A DNA stretch of 64,000 bases from Algoriphagus hitonicola (GCF_900113375.1 NZ_FOPC01000002.1:186001-250000), one strand, 5' to 3'; positions 9,593 to 18,792 are shown, counted from the stretch's first letter. The notes: a model not told the origin generated them from the letters alone. Numbers and translations: made by a program.

Positions 9593-10942
9593 CTAATCAG
9601 TAAAGGGATTAATTCCATCCTTTTCTTCTGATTTCAGATGGACTTTTACTTTCTTGATTTTTCGCGCGTCAACGGCCAAGACCGTAAATTCAAAATTTTC
9701 AAATTGAACTTTGGTCCCGTTTTTCGGCAACTTATTATTTAATTCCAAAAGTAAACCACCCAGAGACTCACTTTCCCCCTTGACTTCATCAAAGATGCTC
9801 GTGTCTAAATCAAGCTTTTTACAAAAATCATTGAGGGACACTTTACCTTCGAAAATATAGGTGGCGGGATCTATCTCCTGATAGAAAAACTCCTCCCGGT
9901 CATCAAACTCATCATTGATTTCTCCGATGATTTCCTCGATCAGATCCTCCAGGGTAACCAAACCAGAAGTACCACCATATTCATCGACAACGATGGCCAT
10001 ATGAACGCGTTTCTGCTGAAAGTCCTTAAGCAATCGATCTACTTTTTTACTTTCAGGAACAAAAAAACTTTTACGGATCAGTTCTTTCCAGCTGAAATTC
10101 TCATCCCGATCGATATATGGAAGTAGATCTTTGATGTAAAGAATACCCAGGATATTATCAATCGTTTCCTCATAAACCGGAATCCTTGAATACCCGCTTT
10201 TATTGATCCGGTCCATCAGTTCATGAAAATCCATCTCACTATCCAATGCGGTAATTTCCATCCGGCTACGCATGACCTGCTTGACCGTCAAGGTGCCAAA
10301 GTTGACTATACCTCTCAGGATATCCTTTTCTTCAATTGAGGTATCTTCAGTGGTAATTTCCAAAGCCTTATGAAGTTCATCTACCGAAAGGGAATAACCT
10401 TTCCGTTCGATTCGCCTTTCGATCACATTTGATATCGCCATTAAAAGGAGTGAGATCGGTTTGAGGAAGGCGGTAAAAAAAGTCATGGACGGGGCCATGA
10501 TCATACTAAATTGTATTCTGGCTTGATTGGCATAGACTTTTGGTACGATCTCCCCAAAAAACACGATGGCAAAAGTCACTCCCACTGTCTGAATCAAAAT
10601 GACAATAATACCGGTCGTATTCATCCCAAAAATACTCCAAGTCACAAAAGTGGTGAGGGTCACGATGGCGATGTTGATGAGATTATTGAGAATAAGTACG
10701 GTGCTTAAAAGGCGTTTCGGGGATTCCAAAAGCTCAATAACCAAGTCACTTTTTTTGGAATCCTTTTCTTCCAGTGCCAAAAGATCATCGTTGGAAAGGG
10801 AAAAATAAGCAACTTCGGAACCTGAAACGAGTGCCGAACCAATCAAAAGTAATATAAATACTAGTCCGTTTATCAGCAGATACCCCAAAGAAGGTTCATT
10901 GATCTGCGCGAGTAGGTACAAACTCGGGTATGGGTCGTCCAT
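9593..10942 (-). CDS. gldE: Gliding-motility-associated CNNM/CBS/CorC-type membrane protein GldE
   Basis: A 449-residue member of the HlyC/CorC (CNNM) family. The N-terminus has a DUF21 domain with about four membrane segments (residues 18-200). Two CBS domains follow (about 215-335, with SGYSRIPVYEETIDNILG and DEYGGTSGLVTLEDLIEEI), then a CorC/HlyC domain. Its place right after ssb and mutY is the arrangement known for gldE in gliding Bacteroidota, which supports the name. Relatives are implicated in Mg2+ export, and the exact role of GldE is not settled. GldD, the usual next gene, is absent here. The start ATG lies about 65 bases after the ssb stop, with a hairpin between. Confidence 0.85.
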   Translation of the reverse strand: MDDPYPSLYLLAQINEPSLGYLLINGLVFILLLIGSALVSGSEVAYFSLSNDDLLALEEKDSKKSDLVIELLESPKRLLSTVLILNNLINIAIVTLTTFVTWSIFGMNTTGIIVILIQTVGVTFAIVFFGEIVPKVYANQARIQFSMIMAPSMTFFTAFLKPISLLLMAISNVIERRIERKGYSLSVDELHKALEITTEDTSIEEKDILRGIVNFGTLTVKQVMRSRMEITALDSEMDFHELMDRINKSGYSRIPVYEETIDNILGILYIKDLLPYIDRDENFSWKELIRKSFFVPESKKVDRLLKDFQQKRVHMAIVVDEYGGTSGLVTLEDLIEEIIGEINDEFDDREEFFYQEIDPATYIFEGKVSLNDFCKKLDLDTSIFDEVKGESESLGGLLLELNNKLPKNGTKVQFENFEFTVLAVDARKIKKVKVHLKSEEKDGINPFTD

Positions 10943-10976
10943 GAATTAAATCACGATAGTTGATGCAAAATTACAC

Positions 10977-11006
10977 AATTCCCCTGAATTCAAAATCAGG
11001 GGAATT
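10977..11006 (-). terminator. Hairpin between ssb and gldE
   Basis: AATTCCCCTGA (10977-10987) pairs perfectly with TCAGGGGAATT (10996-11006) across an eight-base loop, three bases past the ssb stop. The following minus-strand sequence has only a weak U tract, so it may attenuate transcription or stabilise the 3' end rather than end transcription fully before gldE. Confidence 0.5.
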
Positions 11007-11009
11007 GGA

Positions 11010-11480
11010 TTAGAATGGCAAATCATCATCATCTCCAGCTGGACTCAAGTCAGGACCAGATGAAGTAGCGGCAGCGGACTGGGCAGCAGGCTTAGAGGTA
11101 GGTTGGGATTGCTGAGTAGGATTGCCTCCTTCATTTCCCATAGAATCTGATCGACCGCCCAGCATGGTAAAGCTCAGCACCCTGATCTTAATTCTTTTCC
11201 GGTTTTGGCCCTGGTCATCTTGCCAGGTATCGGATTTGATTTTACCTTCTACATAGATTTGAGAACCCTTTTTAAGATACTGCTCGGCTATTTTTGCCTG
11301 CCCGCCCCACAGTTCCAGATCATGCCATTCGGTTTGTTCTACTTTATTGCCATTTCGATCTTTGTAGGATTCGGTCGTGGCCAGTCTCAGATTTGCGACC
11401 ACATTATCCCCTTCGAGGTATTTTACCTCCGGATCTGCCCCGAGATTTCCCAGTAAGATTACCTTATTTACTCCTGCCAT
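11010..11480 (-). CDS. ssb: Single-stranded DNA-binding protein
   Basis: 156 residues. The N-terminal 110 residues form the OB fold, with MAGVNKVILLGNLGADPE at the start and WHDLELWGGQAKIAEQYLKKG inside. A low-complexity Gly/Gln/Ser/Ala linker follows, ending in the acidic tip DDDDLPF, which docks replication and repair proteins. The protein coats single-stranded DNA during replication, recombination and repair. It lies between mutY (44 bases upstream) and gldE, the conserved Bacteroidota order. Length and ends are standard, and the ATG start is clear. Confidence 0.96.
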   Translation of the reverse strand: MAGVNKVILLGNLGADPEVKYLEGDNVVANLRLATTESYKDRNGNKVEQTEWHDLELWGGQAKIAEQYLKKGSQIYVEGKIKSDTWQDDQGQNRKRIKIRVLSFTMLGGRSDSMGNEGGNPTQQSQPTSKPAAQSAAATSSGPDLSPAGDDDDLPF

Positions 11481-11524
11481 TTATCTTAATTTTTTTTTGA
11501 AAAGCGATTGAATGATGAAGTTAA

Positions 11525-12595
11525 TCAAAAGCCTTGATCCCTCAAAAAATTAACAATCAACTTTGGTTTTGCCAGATACTCTATTCGTTGCTCTTCGACG
11601 AGCTGATACCCTTGCTCTTCAGCCCAATCTTCTAGATTTTGCATGTTTTCTTCAGAAACTTCAACTTCAGAAAAAACTGCATTCAAGCGCTGATGTGACA
11701 ATATGTGCCGGTAACTCTTTGGGATTTTCTTAGCCTCAAATTCTGATTCCGGAAATGAAATTTCCATTTTTTCAGATTTTAGATCTCCTTCAACTTGGGG
11801 AAAATCATAGAGCCCTTCCCAAATATCTCCTTTGGCGCGACGCTTCCACACCCATTTATCCCCACATCGAATGACGTAATAGTGAATGTGCCGCTCCCGG
11901 ATTTTGGTTTTGTTGATCTTGACCGGAAGATCCTTGACCATGCCCTGCTGATAGGCAAAACAAGACTGCTGAAGGGGGCAGGAGGGGCAGTCGGGATTTT
12001 TGGGCGTACAAAGCCTGGCACCAAAATCCATCATGGCCTGATTGAATTCAGCGGGTTGGTCTACAGGGATCAATCGATTGGCGAGGGCTTCAAACTCCTT
12101 TTTGGCTTTTCCTGTAGCAATATCTGTCTCGATACCAAAATACCTCGCCAACACCCGGAACACATTCCCGTCCACTACCGCCTTTACTTCACCGAAAGCA
12201 AAACTAGCGATGGCAGCGGCAGTGTAGGAACCCACACCTTTTAATAGAAGGAGCTTTTCATAGGTATTGGGGAACTTCCCATCTAATTCATGCCAGACAA
12301 ATCGGGCACAGGCATGGAGGTTTCGAGCCCGACTGTAATAACCCAAGCCCTGCCAAAGCCGCAGGACCTCTTCCTCAGAAGCCAAGGCAAGATCCCGAAC
12401 GCTGGGAAATGCATTTACAAATTTGTAATAATAGGGTAATCCTTGGGCAACACGGGTCTGCTGCAGGATGATTTCTGAAAGCCAAATTTGGTAAGGATCC
12501 AGCGTTCCTCGCCAAGGAAGATCACGCGGATTAGCCCGATACCATTGGATAATTTCATGGGAAAACAACTGATAATCAATACTTTTGGTATTCAT
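11525..12595 (-). CDS. mutY: A/G-specific adenine glycosylase
   Basis: A 356-residue DNA repair enzyme that removes adenine mispaired with 8-oxoguanine. The HhH-GPD core shows catalytic Glu41 in WLSEIILQQTRV, the helix-hairpin-helix LLKGVGSYTAAAI at about 117-129 and catalytic Asp142 in VVDGNVFRV. Four cysteines (196, 203, 206, 212) form the C-X6-C-X2-C-X5-C site of the [4Fe-4S] cluster. A NUDIX-like C-terminal domain for 8-oxoG recognition covers about residues 230-350. It is first in the mutY-ssb-gldE run and is divergent from the HU gene. Confidence 0.96.
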   Translation of the reverse strand: MNTKSIDYQLFSHEIIQWYRANPRDLPWRGTLDPYQIWLSEIILQQTRVAQGLPYYYKFVNAFPSVRDLALASEEEVLRLWQGLGYYSRARNLHACARFVWHELDGKFPNTYEKLLLLKGVGSYTAAAIASFAFGEVKAVVDGNVFRVLARYFGIETDIATGKAKKEFEALANRLIPVDQPAEFNQAMMDFGARLCTPKNPDCPSCPLQQSCFAYQQGMVKDLPVKINKTKIRERHIHYYVIRCGDKWVWKRRAKGDIWEGLYDFPQVEGDLKSEKMEISFPESEFEAKKIPKSYRHILSHQRLNAVFSEVEVSEENMQNLEDWAEEQGYQLVEEQRIEYLAKPKLIVNFLRDQGF

Positions 12596-12640
12596 GGGGT
12601 AGAAAAAACTTTTCAGTAAATCTGGGGAATTTTTATGGAA

Positions 12641-12674
12641 TTGTTTTTTAATTGGTTTGGTTCTTGTACATTTG
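12641..12674 (+). promoter_or_regulatory. Predicted promoter of the HU-TPR-rng operon
   Basis: TTG (12641-12643), a 23-base spacer and TACATTTG (12667-12674) fit the TAnnTTTG -7 element of Bacteroidota, with a slightly long spacer. The GTG of the HU gene is 66 bases downstream. Confidence 0.5.
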
Positions 12675-12740
12675 CAGTCCCAAAAACACTTGGTTAATAG
12701 GTTGTTAAGCTTATTTCAAAATTTCTAAATAAAAATCACA

Positions 12741-13049
12741 GTGACAAAAGCAGAAGTAATCACCAAGATTTCGGAGAAGACCGGAATCCAGAAGGATGAT
12801 GTAACCCAGACCGTTGAAGCCTTTTTCAAGGTAGTAAAAGAATCCATGGCTGATGGAGAAAACATTTATGTCAGAGGATTTGGCAGCTTTATCAACAAGA
12901 AAAGAGCAAAAAAGATTGCTCGAAACATCTCTAAAAATACGGCGATCGTAATCGATGAGCACTACATTCCGGCTTTCAAGCCTTCGAAGGTGTTTATTGA
13001 GAAAATCAAAACCAGCAAAAAAATCAAAGAACTTGCTCCTCAGGATTAA
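12741..13049 (+). CDS. HU/IHF-family DNA-binding protein
   Basis: A 102-residue HU-family protein, a small basic dimer that bends and compacts DNA. The fold is recognisable from TKAEVITKISEKTGI and the beta-arm segment YVRGFGSFINKKRAKK, followed by a Pro-containing arm. The start is GTG at 12741. No ATG fits, and the N-terminal VTKAEV aligns with the usual start of the family. It opens a plus-strand operon: a TPR gene starts 18 bases after its stop, then the small basic protein and RNase G. The acidic end KELAPQD is typical of the Cytophagales form. Confidence 0.93.
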   Translation: MTKAEVITKISEKTGIQKDDVTQTVEAFFKVVKESMADGENIYVRGFGSFINKKRAKKIARNISKNTAIVIDEHYIPAFKPSKVFIEKIKTSKKIKELAPQD

Positions 13050-13067
13050 TTCCAGAGCAAATTTGAA

Positions 13068-13883
13068 ATGAAAAAAAAGCAACTCATTCTCATTGGCATA
13101 GGCATCTTGGCCGTGGTAGCCTTGGCTTCATTACCCAAAATAGTGGTAGATAACGAAGACCAAGCCAATGTTTCTGAAGGTCAAATTTCAGAAACTACAG
13201 AAAATACTTCCGATCCGGCTGCCATGCATGAGGCTGAGTTGTCTCCTGAAAAAGAAGCAGAACTAACTGCGCTAAAAATCAGTTTGGAATCAGAACCCAC
13301 TGCTGAAAATGCACGAGCGCTAGCTTCCCTTTATCAGGAAAAATCAATTTACGATAGTGCCGCATATTATCTGGACAAGGTGGCCGCTACTTCTGAAGAT
13401 CAAAGCCTAATCGAGGAAACGGGAAATGCTTTCTATGAAGCATTCACCTTTGCCTTGGATCCGGAAAAAGTAGCTTATCTTGCGGAGCAAACGCGGGACT
13501 ATTTAAATCGGGTCTTGGAAAACGATCCAAGCCGGACGGATTTGAAATCCAAAATCGCCATGACTTACGTGTCATCTTCCAATCCCATGCAAGGGATCAC
13601 CATGCTAAGGGAAATCCTCGAGCAGGATCCTCAAAACGAAGATGCCTTGTTTAACATGGGGATTTTGTCTATGCAATCGGGACAATATAAAAGAGCCACC
13701 GAGCGATTTGAGGAGCTGATCAAGTATCATCCCGAGAATCTTCAAGGGCAATTTTACCTAGGCGTAAGTTATTTCGAAGCCAACCAAACGAACAAAGCAA
13801 AATCCCAGTTTGAGAAAACTCAGGAAATGACCCAAGATCCGATGATTTTGGAAACCATTCAGGACTATCTCGACCGGTTATAA
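13068..13883 (+). CDS. Membrane-anchored tetratricopeptide-repeat protein
   Basis: 271 residues. Residues 1-24 are a basic start plus one hydrophobic segment (LILIGIGILAVVALASLP), fitting a membrane anchor or uncleaved signal. An acidic linker follows to about residue 75, then TPR helices to the end, clearest in the last two repeats (NEDALFNMGILSMQSGQYKR and the segment starting NLQGQFYLGVSYFEANQTNK). TPR proteins act as scaffolds, and no enzymatic motif is present. It lies between the HU gene and rng with short gaps, so it is probably co-expressed with them. Function unknown. Confidence 0.8.
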   Translation: MKKKQLILIGIGILAVVALASLPKIVVDNEDQANVSEGQISETTENTSDPAAMHEAELSPEKEAELTALKISLESEPTAENARALASLYQEKSIYDSAAYYLDKVAATSEDQSLIEETGNAFYEAFTFALDPEKVAYLAEQTRDYLNRVLENDPSRTDLKSKIAMTYVSSSNPMQGITMLREILEQDPQNEDALFNMGILSMQSGQYKRATERFEELIKYHPENLQGQFYLGVSYFEANQTNKAKSQFEKTQEMTQDPMILETIQDYLDRL

Positions 13884-13912
13884 TTATTGTATCACTATAA
13901 ATAAACAAGACT

Positions 13913-14002
13913 ATGCCTTGCGGTAAAAAAAGAAAAAGACATAAGATCGCTACGCACAAGCGTAAGAAAAGACTTAGAAAAAACAGACATAAGAAGAAGT
14001 AA
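13913..14002 (+). CDS. 29-residue basic protein of the AURKAIP1/COX24 (mS38-like) family
   Basis: A tiny frame, ATG at 13913 to TAA at 14000-14002, giving 29 residues that begin MPCGKKRKRHK and end RLRKNRHKKK. More than half are Lys or Arg. This matches the short AURKAIP1/COX24-domain proteins that are conserved in Bacteroidota and related to mitochondrial ribosomal protein mS38, so a role on the small ribosomal subunit is likely. It lies 29 bases after the TPR gene and 64 bases before rng, inside the same operon. It is easily missed because of its length. Confidence 0.85.
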   Translation: MPCGKKRKRHKIATHKRKKRLRKNRHKKK

Positions 14003-14066
14003 TACACTTCTTCTTATTCCTGTTTATAGACACAACACGTTCATTTACATTATATAAGACGAGATT

Positions 14067-15638
14067 TTGAGTACGGAATTGTTAATTGATTCTGCTCAAA
14101 ACGGGAGTCGAATAGCCCTACTTCAAGACAAAAGCCTAGTTGAACTGCATTCCGAAGGGATGGACAATCAGTTTAAGGTGGGTGACATTTACCTGGGGAC
14201 GGTTCGCAAAATAGTCAACGGACTCAACGCCGCATTTATTGATGTGGGCTATGAGAAAGATGCTTTTTTGCACTACCAAGACCTTGGGCCGAATTTCAAC
14301 AGCCTGACTAAGTTCACCAAAATGGTGCGCAACAACAACTTCGCTAATTACAACTTGAAGGGCTTCAGCAACGAACCTGAAATAGACAAGATTGGGAAAA
14401 TTTCCAATATCCTGTCGAAAAACCAGCAAATACTGGTTCAGGTCGTCAAAGAGCCCATATCAACCAAAGGGCCCCGACTATCCTGTGAGCTCTCTCTTCC
14501 TGGTCGCTACCTCGTATTGGTGCCGTTTTCGGATTCAGTCAATGTCTCCAAAAAAATTCGCAGCAGTGACGAGCGCAAAAGACTCTTGCGATTGATCAAC
14601 TCGATCAAGCCTGCCAACTTCGGAGTAATCATCCGGACAGTAGCTGAAGGACAATCCGTATCCGATTTGGATAAGGATCTCCGAAATCTTCTCACCAATT
14701 GGGAAGAAGGCATGGCCAAGTTGCTCAAAGCCAAAAGCCGCGACAAGGTAATAGGAGAGATGAGTATGGCTTCCTCACTTGTGAGAGACCTCCTCAATGA
14801 ATCCTTCGATGCAATCACCGTAGAAGAAGAATCCACTTACGATCAGATCAAATCCTACATCAGGACAATAGCCCCTGAAAAAGAAAAAATTGTCAAGCTT
14901 TACAACGGTAAAGCAAAGCTCTTTGAAAGTTTTGGAATAGAAAAGCAGATCAAAAGCTTGTTTGGACAGACCGTCAGTCTGCCGCAGGGAGGGTATGTGA
15001 TTATCGAGCATACCGAGGCCCTTCATGTCATCGATGTGAACAGCGGAAATAAATCCAATCAGGAAAGTGACCAAGAATCCACAGCACTCAAAACCAACTT
15101 GGTCGCTGCAAAAGAAATCGCCAGACAGCTCCGCCTCCGGGATATGGGAGGCATCATCGTGGTGGACTTTATCGACATGAAACGTGCCGAAAACAAAAAA
15201 GTCATCTATGAAGCGATGAAAGATGAGCTGAAGCAGGACCGCTCGAAGCATACCGTTTTGCCATTGAGTAAATTTGGACTCATGCAGATCACCAGACAGC
15301 GCGTCCGACCGGAGGTCAATATCGTGACGAAGGAAACCTGCCCGGCATGCAATGGCACAGGCAAAATTCAGGCTTCGATCCTGATAGCCGACAAATTAGA
15401 AAAAGATCTGGATCACATGGCCACCATCCAAAACGTGGACAAAATACAGATCGGGCTGCATCCCTACCTGCACGCATACTTTACCACCGGCGTGATTAGC
15501 CGACGGGTGAAGTGGTTTTTCAAGTATTACAAATGGATTAAACTGATCAAAGATTCTTCCCTACCGGTGACGGAATACAGATTCCTAGACGAATCTGGAG
15601 AGGAAATAGAACTTAAAGTAAAAAGCGAGACTGAGTAA
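14067..15638 (+). CDS. rng: Ribonuclease G/E family endoribonuclease
   Basis: 523 residues. An S1-like RNA-binding domain lies at the N-terminus (GDIYLGTVRKIVNGLNAAFIDVG at about 42-64). The RNase H-like and DNase I-like catalytic core follows, with the Mg-binding segments HVIDVNSGNK and GGIIVVDFIDM. Near the end CPACNGTGK carries the two Cys of the zinc link that joins subunits. The enzyme processes rRNA and turns over mRNA from the 5' monophosphate end. The start is TTG at 14067, giving MSTELLIDS, the family's usual beginning. It lacks the long degradosome scaffold of RNase E. A strong terminator overlaps its stop. Confidence 0.95.
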   Translation: MSTELLIDSAQNGSRIALLQDKSLVELHSEGMDNQFKVGDIYLGTVRKIVNGLNAAFIDVGYEKDAFLHYQDLGPNFNSLTKFTKMVRNNNFANYNLKGFSNEPEIDKIGKISNILSKNQQILVQVVKEPISTKGPRLSCELSLPGRYLVLVPFSDSVNVSKKIRSSDERKRLLRLINSIKPANFGVIIRTVAEGQSVSDLDKDLRNLLTNWEEGMAKLLKAKSRDKVIGEMSMASSLVRDLLNESFDAITVEEESTYDQIKSYIRTIAPEKEKIVKLYNGKAKLFESFGIEKQIKSLFGQTVSLPQGGYVIIEHTEALHVIDVNSGNKSNQESDQESTALKTNLVAAKEIARQLRLRDMGGIIVVDFIDMKRAENKKVIYEAMKDELKQDRSKHTVLPLSKFGLMQITRQRVRPEVNIVTKETCPACNGTGKIQASILIADKLEKDLDHMATIQNVDKIQIGLHPYLHAYFTTGVISRRVKWFFKYYKWIKLIKDSSLPVTEYRFLDESGEEIELKVKSETE

Positions 15639-15653
15639 GTCTCGCTTTTTTTT
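15622..15653 (+). terminator. Rho-independent terminator of the HU-rng operon
   Basis: AGCGAGACT pairs with AGTCTCGCT around GAGTA, followed by a run of eight T. The rng stop codon begins in the loop. The same stem can serve the convergent lipoprotein gene that ends at 15652. Confidence 0.85.
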
Positions 15654-16761
15654 ATGGCTTCATTTTAGAAAAGTCCAGCCTTACAAACCCCACTTCCTCT
15701 TCCCCTCCCAAAAAACCAATGGCATAATAAAACCCCTCGGGAGTAGAAAAGCCATTCCCGTTTCCAGGCATCTCAAGCTCTCCTAATTTTTCAAAATTCT
15801 CGTCAAGTACGATCAACTTCACCTTATAAGCCCCCTTTTCTTCTCGTTCTGCCTCAGGCCTAGTCCCGGTAATCACCTGTCGGAGATACACCTTATTTAC
15901 CGGATCGTACTTTATCCAGGTGTATCTCGGTGAATTATTGTCGGGTAAAAAAACCGTGTACTCTCCCTGTTGATCAGTTCGCCCTTTCAGAAATTCAAGC
16001 TTCTCATCCGTAGAGGCAGCTATCCACTTTTTTTCTTTATCCGAAATCAAAAGCAAACTATCTGATATGGGAAAGGATACCAAAGTCTCCTCTGTAGCAG
16101 AATTAAAATAATGACTGTAAGGGCCCAAATTAGGATCATCATAATGTTCCTTTGACCTCTCAGGAAAGGAAAATTGAATATGTGAGCTCGTTTGATCCTC
16201 CAAGTCATATCGAAGTATCCAGTTTTGATAATCCATCATTCCTTCTTTCAGAATATGAGGGACATCAGCGATAATCAATTCATTTCCGGTTTTCGAGATG
16301 GGATTACTCGGCACTACACTGTAATTAACATAAAGCCGCTCCGCTGGAACTCCAGGCAATTCCCATCTGGCTAAAACATTCCCTTTGAAATCCGCCTGAA
16401 TCAATTTGGTGTCAGCTGAAATAACGAAAATCCCTTCCTCGGTGATCGCATGCTTAAAAGGACTGTCACCCACCCCGTCGGAGCCTTCTCTCATATAGAA
16501 TTGTTCAAGGACTTTCTTTCCCTCCGGATAGCTAAATCCGACTAATTGAAACTTTTGAAAGTCCAGGAGCAAAGTGCCGGTATCTGTTTCCATATAAGTC
16601 AGGGACTGGGAAATTTGCGCAATGTTCTCGTCTTTTTCCAAAACAAGTGTATCCACGATCAAATCATCAAAGGTGATTTTCGATAGTGATTTTTCCTCCT
16701 TGCTATCACAGGAAAAAAAGAAAAAAGAAACTATCGGGGCAAGGAATATCAATTGTTTCAT
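15652..16761 (-). CDS. DUF4221-like secreted lipoprotein, probable beta-propeller
   Basis: 369 residues. The N-terminus has a short basic start, a Phe-rich hydrophobic core and a lipobox ending at Cys18 (FFFFSCDS), so it is a lipoprotein. The rest is beta-rich with no enzymatic motif and resembles the DUF4221 proteins common in Algoriphagus-type genomes, which are predicted six-bladed propellers. It follows the LytTR response-regulator gene by 112 bases on the same strand. It could be under that regulator or only a neighbour. The family assignment rests on overall pattern, not on a search. Confidence 0.65.
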   Translation of the reverse strand: MKQLIFLAPIVSFFFFSCDSKEEKSLSKITFDDLIVDTLVLEKDENIAQISQSLTYMETDTGTLLLDFQKFQLVGFSYPEGKKVLEQFYMREGSDGVGDSPFKHAITEEGIFVISADTKLIQADFKGNVLARWELPGVPAERLYVNYSVVPSNPISKTGNELIIADVPHILKEGMMDYQNWILRYDLEDQTSSHIQFSFPERSKEHYDDPNLGPYSHYFNSATEETLVSFPISDSLLLISDKEKKWIAASTDEKLEFLKGRTDQQGEYTVFLPDNNSPRYTWIKYDPVNKVYLRQVITGTRPEAEREEKGAYKVKLIVLDENFEKLGELEMPGNGNGFSTPEGFYYAIGFLGGEEEVGFVRLDFSKMKP

Positions 16762-16873
16762 TTTTGTAGCGTTAAGTCTGAAATAAACGATTTCTAAGAT
16801 AGAAGTTATCCACTTAAAAACACAATGAATCTACTTGCTCCTTTCACGGATTACCAATCTGAAGGGAATCAAC

Positions 16874-17635
16874 CTACTGGTCAAACCAGGCTTTAAGATC
16901 GGAGACTTTTTCCCTACTCACCAAAATTTCAGAATCCTCACAGGATTTCAGTTTGACTTTAAGTCTGCTGTTGGAATAGGTAATCACCTCCTCGATGGAA
17001 TGAAAACTTGCGATATATTTCCGGTTGAGCCGAAAAAAAACATGGGGGTCCAACTGATATTCCGTCTTTTCCAAGGTCTGATCTAGCACGTATTTCTTCC
17101 CTTTCGTAGTGACCAAAAACGTCACCCGCTCCTCCGAATAAAAAAAGTAGATGTCATCGCTTGAAATGCTTTGGATCTTTTCCCCAAACCTGACCAAAAA
17201 ACGTTTCTTGAATTCATTCCCGGAGGGAGCAATTCGAAGTAGTTTTTCGATCAGCACCGGAGAAAGGCTAGGCGGCATTTGCTGACTTTTATACTTATCC
17301 ACAGCCCGCTTTAAATCCACCGGATCAATCGGCTTCAAGAGATAATCCACCGCATTCACCCGGAAGGCTTCTATCGCATATTGGTCAAAAGCGGTGGTGA
17401 AAATAATGGGTGTGGATAACTTTACTTTTCGAAAGATTTCAAAACTCAACCCGTCCGCCAGCTGAATGTCACAAAAGATCAAATCCGGATGTGGATAAGT
17501 CATAAAATAATCTACTGCAGCCACAATGCTATCGATAGGCTTAATGAAATTTACATCATCAAAATGAGGCTTAATCAACTGTAAGAGCCGATCTGCTGCA
17601 GGTTTCTCATCTTCTATGATCAGGATCGAAGTCAT
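16874..17635 (-). CDS. LytTR-family response regulator
   Basis: 253 residues. The N-terminal receiver domain has the acidic pair DEK at 8-10, the phospho-acceptor Asp in LIFCDIQLADG at about 57, Thr in FTTAFDQYA and Lys in YLLKPIDP. A LytTR DNA-binding domain follows at about 145-250 (FLVRFGEKIQSI, FFRLNRKYIASFHSIEEV). Such regulators bind direct repeats after phosphorylation by a LytS-type kinase. The gene overlaps the kinase gene by four bases (ATGA), so the pair is translationally coupled. Three exact DnaA boxes fall inside this gene. Targets are unknown. Confidence 0.93.
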   Translation of the reverse strand: MTSILIIEDEKPAADRLLQLIKPHFDDVNFIKPIDSIVAAVDYFMTYPHPDLIFCDIQLADGLSFEIFRKVKLSTPIIFTTAFDQYAIEAFRVNAVDYLLKPIDPVDLKRAVDKYKSQQMPPSLSPVLIEKLLRIAPSGNEFKKRFLVRFGEKIQSISSDDIYFFYSEERVTFLVTTKGKKYVLDQTLEKTEYQLDPHVFFRLNRKYIASFHSIEEVITYSNSRLKVKLKSCEDSEILVSREKVSDLKAWFDQ

Positions 17636-18702
17636 GAAAGTCTAAGTAAGGGAAGTTGGACAATAAAACGATCATCAAGTTTTTGGATAGTCGGTTCGCG
17701 CTCACCAAGCAGCCCATATCGCTTTTGGATATTGGACAAACCCAGCCTATTTGAGCTTGGCGGTAGCGAAGATTTTGGCTGGAAAGTATTGCTTATCCAC
17801 AGTTCATTTCCCTCCTGGCTGATGTGGATAAGTAGGGGTTTGGCCCCACTTGCCACATTGTGTTTGATTGCATTTTCGAGCAAAAGCTGCAGGGAAAGCG
17901 GGGGGATAAAGTATCTGTCCGCTTCCTGGATTTCCAATTGAAACTGCAGTGATTGATCAAAACGTATCTGCTGCAGGGCCATGTAATCACGGGCAAATTC
18001 CAGCTCCCGGTCCAAGGCAACCAAATCCTCCTGCTGCACATCGAGAACATACCGATAAATCCGCGAAAGTTTCTGAATAAATGCCGCCGACCGATCCGCA
18101 TCCTCATAAACAAGATTGGAAAGCACATTGAGGGAATTAAACAAAAAATGGGGGTTTAATTGATCCTTGAGACTTTGGTACTGAAAAGCCAGACGCTCGG
18201 ACTTGAGTTGCTCTGCTTCGATGGCTGATTTTCGCCATTCTCCCAGCCAAGATGCCGTGGTGAAAATAGCCATAAACACCAAAGCAACCGTCATCGGCGT
18301 AGTTGTAAAACTCGAAATACTTCTCCAGGGGATATCAGAAAGTTCAAACTGCCCATCCAAATAAGTAAAAGCAAACACAAAAATAAAAGAGGCCACAAAG
18401 GAATAAGCCATGTAAGTAGCCACCGTGAGGATAAGTCGCTTGACGGGCTCATAGATCCAGCTGACCCGTTTCTCATAAAGTTCCTCCACTTTCCCCCCTC
18501 CAAAACTCAATATCATCGAAATGAGGAAGGAGTAAATAAAATCAGGAATCAAGCTTTTAAGTCCCTCAAGAGAAAGAAAACAGCTCGGACAGAAAATCAG
18601 CATGAGTAAGGTAGCGATACCCAAATTGACCAAAGCAAAGGATAGCGCACCCCGGTGCATGGCTTTAAAACGTGTTGAGCTGGGTTTAATGATTTGATCC
18701 AC
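17632..18702 (-). CDS. LytS-type membrane sensor histidine kinase
   Basis: 356 residues. Four membrane segments fill about residues 18-160 with no large extracellular sensor domain. The His_kinase domain (PF06580 type) shows LKDQLNPHFLFNSLN, whose His is phosphorylated, and the ATPase N box LLLENAIKHN. The ATP lid is short, as usual in this class. It phosphorylates the LytTR regulator encoded directly downstream with a four-base overlap. The gene follows the terminator of the TonB receptor operon, so it is probably transcribed from its own promoter in 18703-18756. The signal sensed is not evident. Confidence 0.92.
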   Translation of the reverse strand: MDQIIKPSSTRFKAMHRGALSFALVNLGIATLLMLIFCPSCFLSLEGLKSLIPDFIYSFLISMILSFGGGKVEELYEKRVSWIYEPVKRLILTVATYMAYSFVASFIFVFAFTYLDGQFELSDIPWRSISSFTTTPMTVALVFMAIFTTASWLGEWRKSAIEAEQLKSERLAFQYQSLKDQLNPHFLFNSLNVLSNLVYEDADRSAAFIQKLSRIYRYVLDVQQEDLVALDRELEFARDYMALQQIRFDQSLQFQLEIQEADRYFIPPLSLQLLLENAIKHNVASGAKPLLIHISQEGNELWISNTFQPKSSLPPSSNRLGLSNIQKRYGLLGEREPTIQKLDDRFIVQLPLLRLS

Positions 18703-18756
18703 GAATGATGGCTAGGTTAGAACTCTCAATGCAATTACATATTAGCAAAAGAAATG

Positions 18757-18792
18757 AAAAGGAGCTTCAAAAATTTGTTAAGCTCCTTTTTT
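18757..18792 (-). terminator. Hairpin terminator after the TonB receptor/TPR operon
   Basis: AAAAGGAGCTT (18757-18767) pairs with AAGCTCCTTTT (18780-18790) around a 12-base loop, directly after the stop of the TPR gene at 18810. T and A runs on either side let it work in either direction. Confidence 0.7.

Noticed and set aside
14775..15251. Minus-strand frame of 158 codons within rng
   Set aside because: Antisense shadow of the conserved RNase G core, with no motif.
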